In this document: positions 62,226 through 64,000 of the stretch, in pieces | Numbering within the stretch: the first letter of the stretch is position 1 | How the letters are laid out: each line of letters starts with the position of its first letter | Assembly: GCA_024232965.1 (NCBI GenBank) | Contig: JACKQF010000002.1 | Coordinates: 62,001-126,000 of the forward strand | Origin: Verrucomicrobiaceae bacterium | GTDB taxonomy: Bacteria; Verrucomicrobiota; Verrucomicrobiia; Verrucomicrobiales; Verrucomicrobiaceae | Reading direction: 5' to 3' | DNA: 64,000 bases | The notes under the pieces: model-generated | Database searches by the model: none | Seen by the model: the letters and a program-made list of their open reading frames with translations, nothing else | What the model was told of the DNA's origin: nothing | Position numbers and translations under genes: made by a program

Positions 62226-64000
62226 CCAAGAACCGCCTTGAGGAACGGCGCTGTGCGACTCGTCTTATGCGCTGCGACTTGGTCAGGCGTTCCGGCAACC
62301 ACGACCTTACCACCATCGGCACCCGCCTCGGGTCCGATGTCAATGAGGTAGTCTGCCTCCGCAAACACATCTGGGTGATGCTCGATCACGACGACGGTGT
62401 GACCTTCATCGACCAATCGATGTAGGATCTCGATGAGCCGCACCACGTCCGCCATGTGCAGTCCAATGGTCGGCTCCTCGATGAGGTAGAGGTTGCGCTT
62501 AGCATTCTTCAATCCACGGATCCGCTCCGTCGCTGTTCGCCCTTGTCCGGTGCTAAGTTCCGTGACCAACTTCAAGCGTTGCGCCTCCCCCCCACTCAGC
62601 GTTGGGCTTGCTTGACCGAGCTGCAAATAGCCCACGCCAGTATCCGCGAGCAATTGCAGAGGCCGCGCGATCCTTGGCATGCTGGAGAAAAACTCCGCCG
62701 CCTCCGTGATGCTCAACTTCAGCACTTGGCCGATGTTCTTGCCATTGTATTCCACCTCTTGCGTCGCCGCATTGAAACGCATGCCGTTGCAGATCTCGCA
62801 ATGTACGCGAGTCGTCGGCAGGAAGTTCATCTCCACCTTGATCTCGCCATTTCCAGAACAGGTATCGCACCGCCCACCTTCGGTGTTGAATGAAAACCGC
62901 CCAGCCTCGTATCCACGAGTGCGCGCCATGGGAAGCTGCGCAAAGAGCTTCCGAATATCATCCATCACACCCACATACGTCGCAGGACAGGATCGGCTCG
63001 TCTTACCGATCGGACTCTGATCCACCTCGTAGGCCGCATTAAATAGATCCGCACCGACGATTCGTTTCCAAGGATCATTGGCGCTCGATTTTTTGCGCCC
63101 CTTGACCGGTTTCGCCAGAGCTTGTTTCACCGAAGGCAGCAGCACACTGTGCATGAAGGTGCTCTTTCCGCTGCCGCTAACGCCAGTGATCACCGTCAGA
63201 CATCCGACCGGAATCGTGACATCAATGTTCTTCAGATTGTTGGCCGTAGCTCCCTCAATCATCAGCCACCCGGACTTATCCGACTTCTTTGGCAAGGGGC
63301 GCCGCTGACCCTGCATTGGGTGCTTCATCGGGTGGCGCAGACCTTGACCCGTCACGCTCTTTTTATCCTTCAGAATATGCGCCAGCGAACCCTGGGAAAC
63401 GACCTCACCACCAAATCGCCCAGCCCCAGGGCCGAGATCGATGATCGTGTCCGCCCGCCGCATGGTGTCGTCATCATGCTCGACCACCAGCAACGAATTC
63501 CCCTTATCGCGCAACGCAACAAGGGTGTTCAAAAGTCGCTGGTTATCACGAGGATGTAGACCAATCGTCGGCTCATCAAGAACGTAAAGCACGCCCCTCA
63601 GATTCGACCCCAACTGGGCAGCCAATCGGATGCGCTGGGCCTCGCCACCGCTCAGAGTGTCTGCACTGCGATTCAGTTGCAGATAACCCAGCCCCACTTC
63701 CTGCATGAAGCGCAGGCGCTGCGTGATCTCCACCAAGATATCGCGAGCGATCTCCGCATCACGACCTTCAAAAGCAAACTTCCCGACCATGCCTGATGCA
63801 TCACCCGCCGCCAGCGCATTGATTTCTTGCAAGGTTCGCCCCTGCAAATGCACGGCACGGGCCACCTCGTTCAGACGCGATCCACTGCAACTCGTGCAGG
63901 GACGGCGCACATTGTCTTCGTCGTCCTCATCGTCATTGCGTCCAAGAGTCAACCGCCGCTCTTCTTCAAGTTCTGCCTCCAACTGAGAGATGTCATCGCG
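62222..64000 (-). CDS. uvrA: Excinuclease ABC subunit A (3' part)
   Basis: About 592 residues of UvrA, which locates damaged DNA for nucleotide excision repair; the N-terminal part lies beyond the right edge. Visible are the end of the first zinc module (CTSCSGSR), the first signature LSGGEAQRIRLAAQLGS with Walker B LYVLDEPTIGLHP, the second Walker A GVSGSGKSTF, the second zinc finger (CDTCSGNG ... CEICNG), and the second signature LSGGEAQRLKLVTEL. The second Walker B reads LYLIEEPTIGLH, with glutamate where aspartate is usual. A lysine-rich insert (about residues 240-265 of the visible part) precedes the second ATPase half. Confidence 0.93.
   Translation of the reverse strand, partial: RDDISQLEAELEEERRLTLGRNDDEDDEDNVRRPCTSCSGSRLNEVARAVHLQGRTLQEINALAAGDASGMVGKFAFEGRDAEIARDILVEITQRLRFMQEVGLGYLQLNRSADTLSGGEAQRIRLAAQLGSNLRGVLYVLDEPTIGLHPRDNQRLLNTLVALRDKGNSLLVVEHDDDTMRRADTIIDLGPGAGRFGGEVVSQGSLAHILKDKKSVTGQGLRHPMKHPMQGQRRPLPKKSDKSGWLMIEGATANNLKNIDVTIPVGCLTVITGVSGSGKSTFMHSVLLPSVKQALAKPVKGRKKSSANDPWKRIVGADLFNAAYEVDQSPIGKTSRSCPATYVGVMDDIRKLFAQLPMARTRGYEAGRFSFNTEGGRCDTCSGNGEIKVEMNFLPTTRVHCEICNGMRFNAATQEVEYNGKNIGQVLKLSITEAAEFFSSMPRIARPLQLLADTGVGYLQLGQASPTLSGGEAQRLKLVTELSTGQGRTATERIRGLKNAKRNLYLIEEPTIGLHMADVVRLIEILHRLVDEGHTVVVIEHHPDVFAEADYLIDIGPEAGADGGKVVVAGTPDQVAAHKTSRTAPFLKAVLG

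Overview
The window looks like chromosomal DNA of a Verrucomicrobiota bacterium, probably Verrucomicrobiales (for example a relative of Prosthecobacter or Verrucomicrobium); the taxon is an inference from gene content. The markers are several PVC-type (Planctomycetes-Verrucomicrobia) cytochrome-c-like proteins (DUF1549/DUF1553, DUF1592-type and DUF1552 proteins, and the beta-propeller/HEAT/CxxCH proteins), many Cys-type sulfatases, Verrucomicrobia-style PEP-CTERM tails (EPSRG or EPARG, then a hydrophobic stretch and an Arg cluster), and an ECF sigma/FecR pair driving sulfatases. No tRNA, rRNA, CRISPR array, insertion sequence or phage gene was seen.

Layout. 1-4.3 kb: start of an MBL-fold (beta-CASP-like) protein running off the left edge, a Tat-exported metallophosphoesterase, a DUF1549/1553 cytochrome protein and a PEP-CTERM protein. 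4.5-12.9 kb: an esterase-GH16 fusion and a Gfo/Idh/MocA oxidoreductase divergent from a LysR regulator, then putA, which overlaps a second PEP-CTERM gene tail to tail. 13-17.8 kb: ECF sigma factor, FecR anti-sigma factor and two sulfatases in one operon. 17.9-26.7 kb: a large PVC propeller/HEAT/cytochrome protein, then a convergent four-gene operon (sulfatase, alpha/beta hydrolase, unknown secreted protein, EF-hand sulfatase). 26.8-29.8 kb: UbiA-type and dehydroquinate-synthase-like genes matching eboC and eboD, with an exported esterase coupled to them.

29.8-34.4 kb is an outer-membrane and metal-type module: a His-rich beta-barrel, a second barrel with a c-type cytochrome lipoprotein, and a porin, each with striking inverted repeats or repeated motifs upstream. 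34.4-39.3 kb encodes a tripartite type I secretion-like exporter (TolC, HlyD, ABC) whose ATPase has lost key residues. 39.6-42.9 kb has a SulP transporter fused to a beta-carbonic anhydrase and an outer-membrane protein. 43.2-44.9 kb is ilvD. 45-50.3 kb is a Gld-like ABC system (ATPase, permease, GldG-like protein, DUF4340 protein). 50.6-62.2 kb has a TPR protein, a giant ThuA/discoidin/propeller/HEAT/cytochrome fusion, a free ThuA protein and a DUF1592-DUF1552 pair. The right edge holds most of uvrA.

Taken together, much of the window serves breakdown of (probably sulfated and acylated) polysaccharide: sulfatases and esterases strip substituents, a GH16 enzyme cuts the chain, Gfo/Idh and ThuA proteins suggest sugar oxidation, and the PVC cytochrome proteins suggest periplasmic redox steps. 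Substrate identities are not determined by the sequence.
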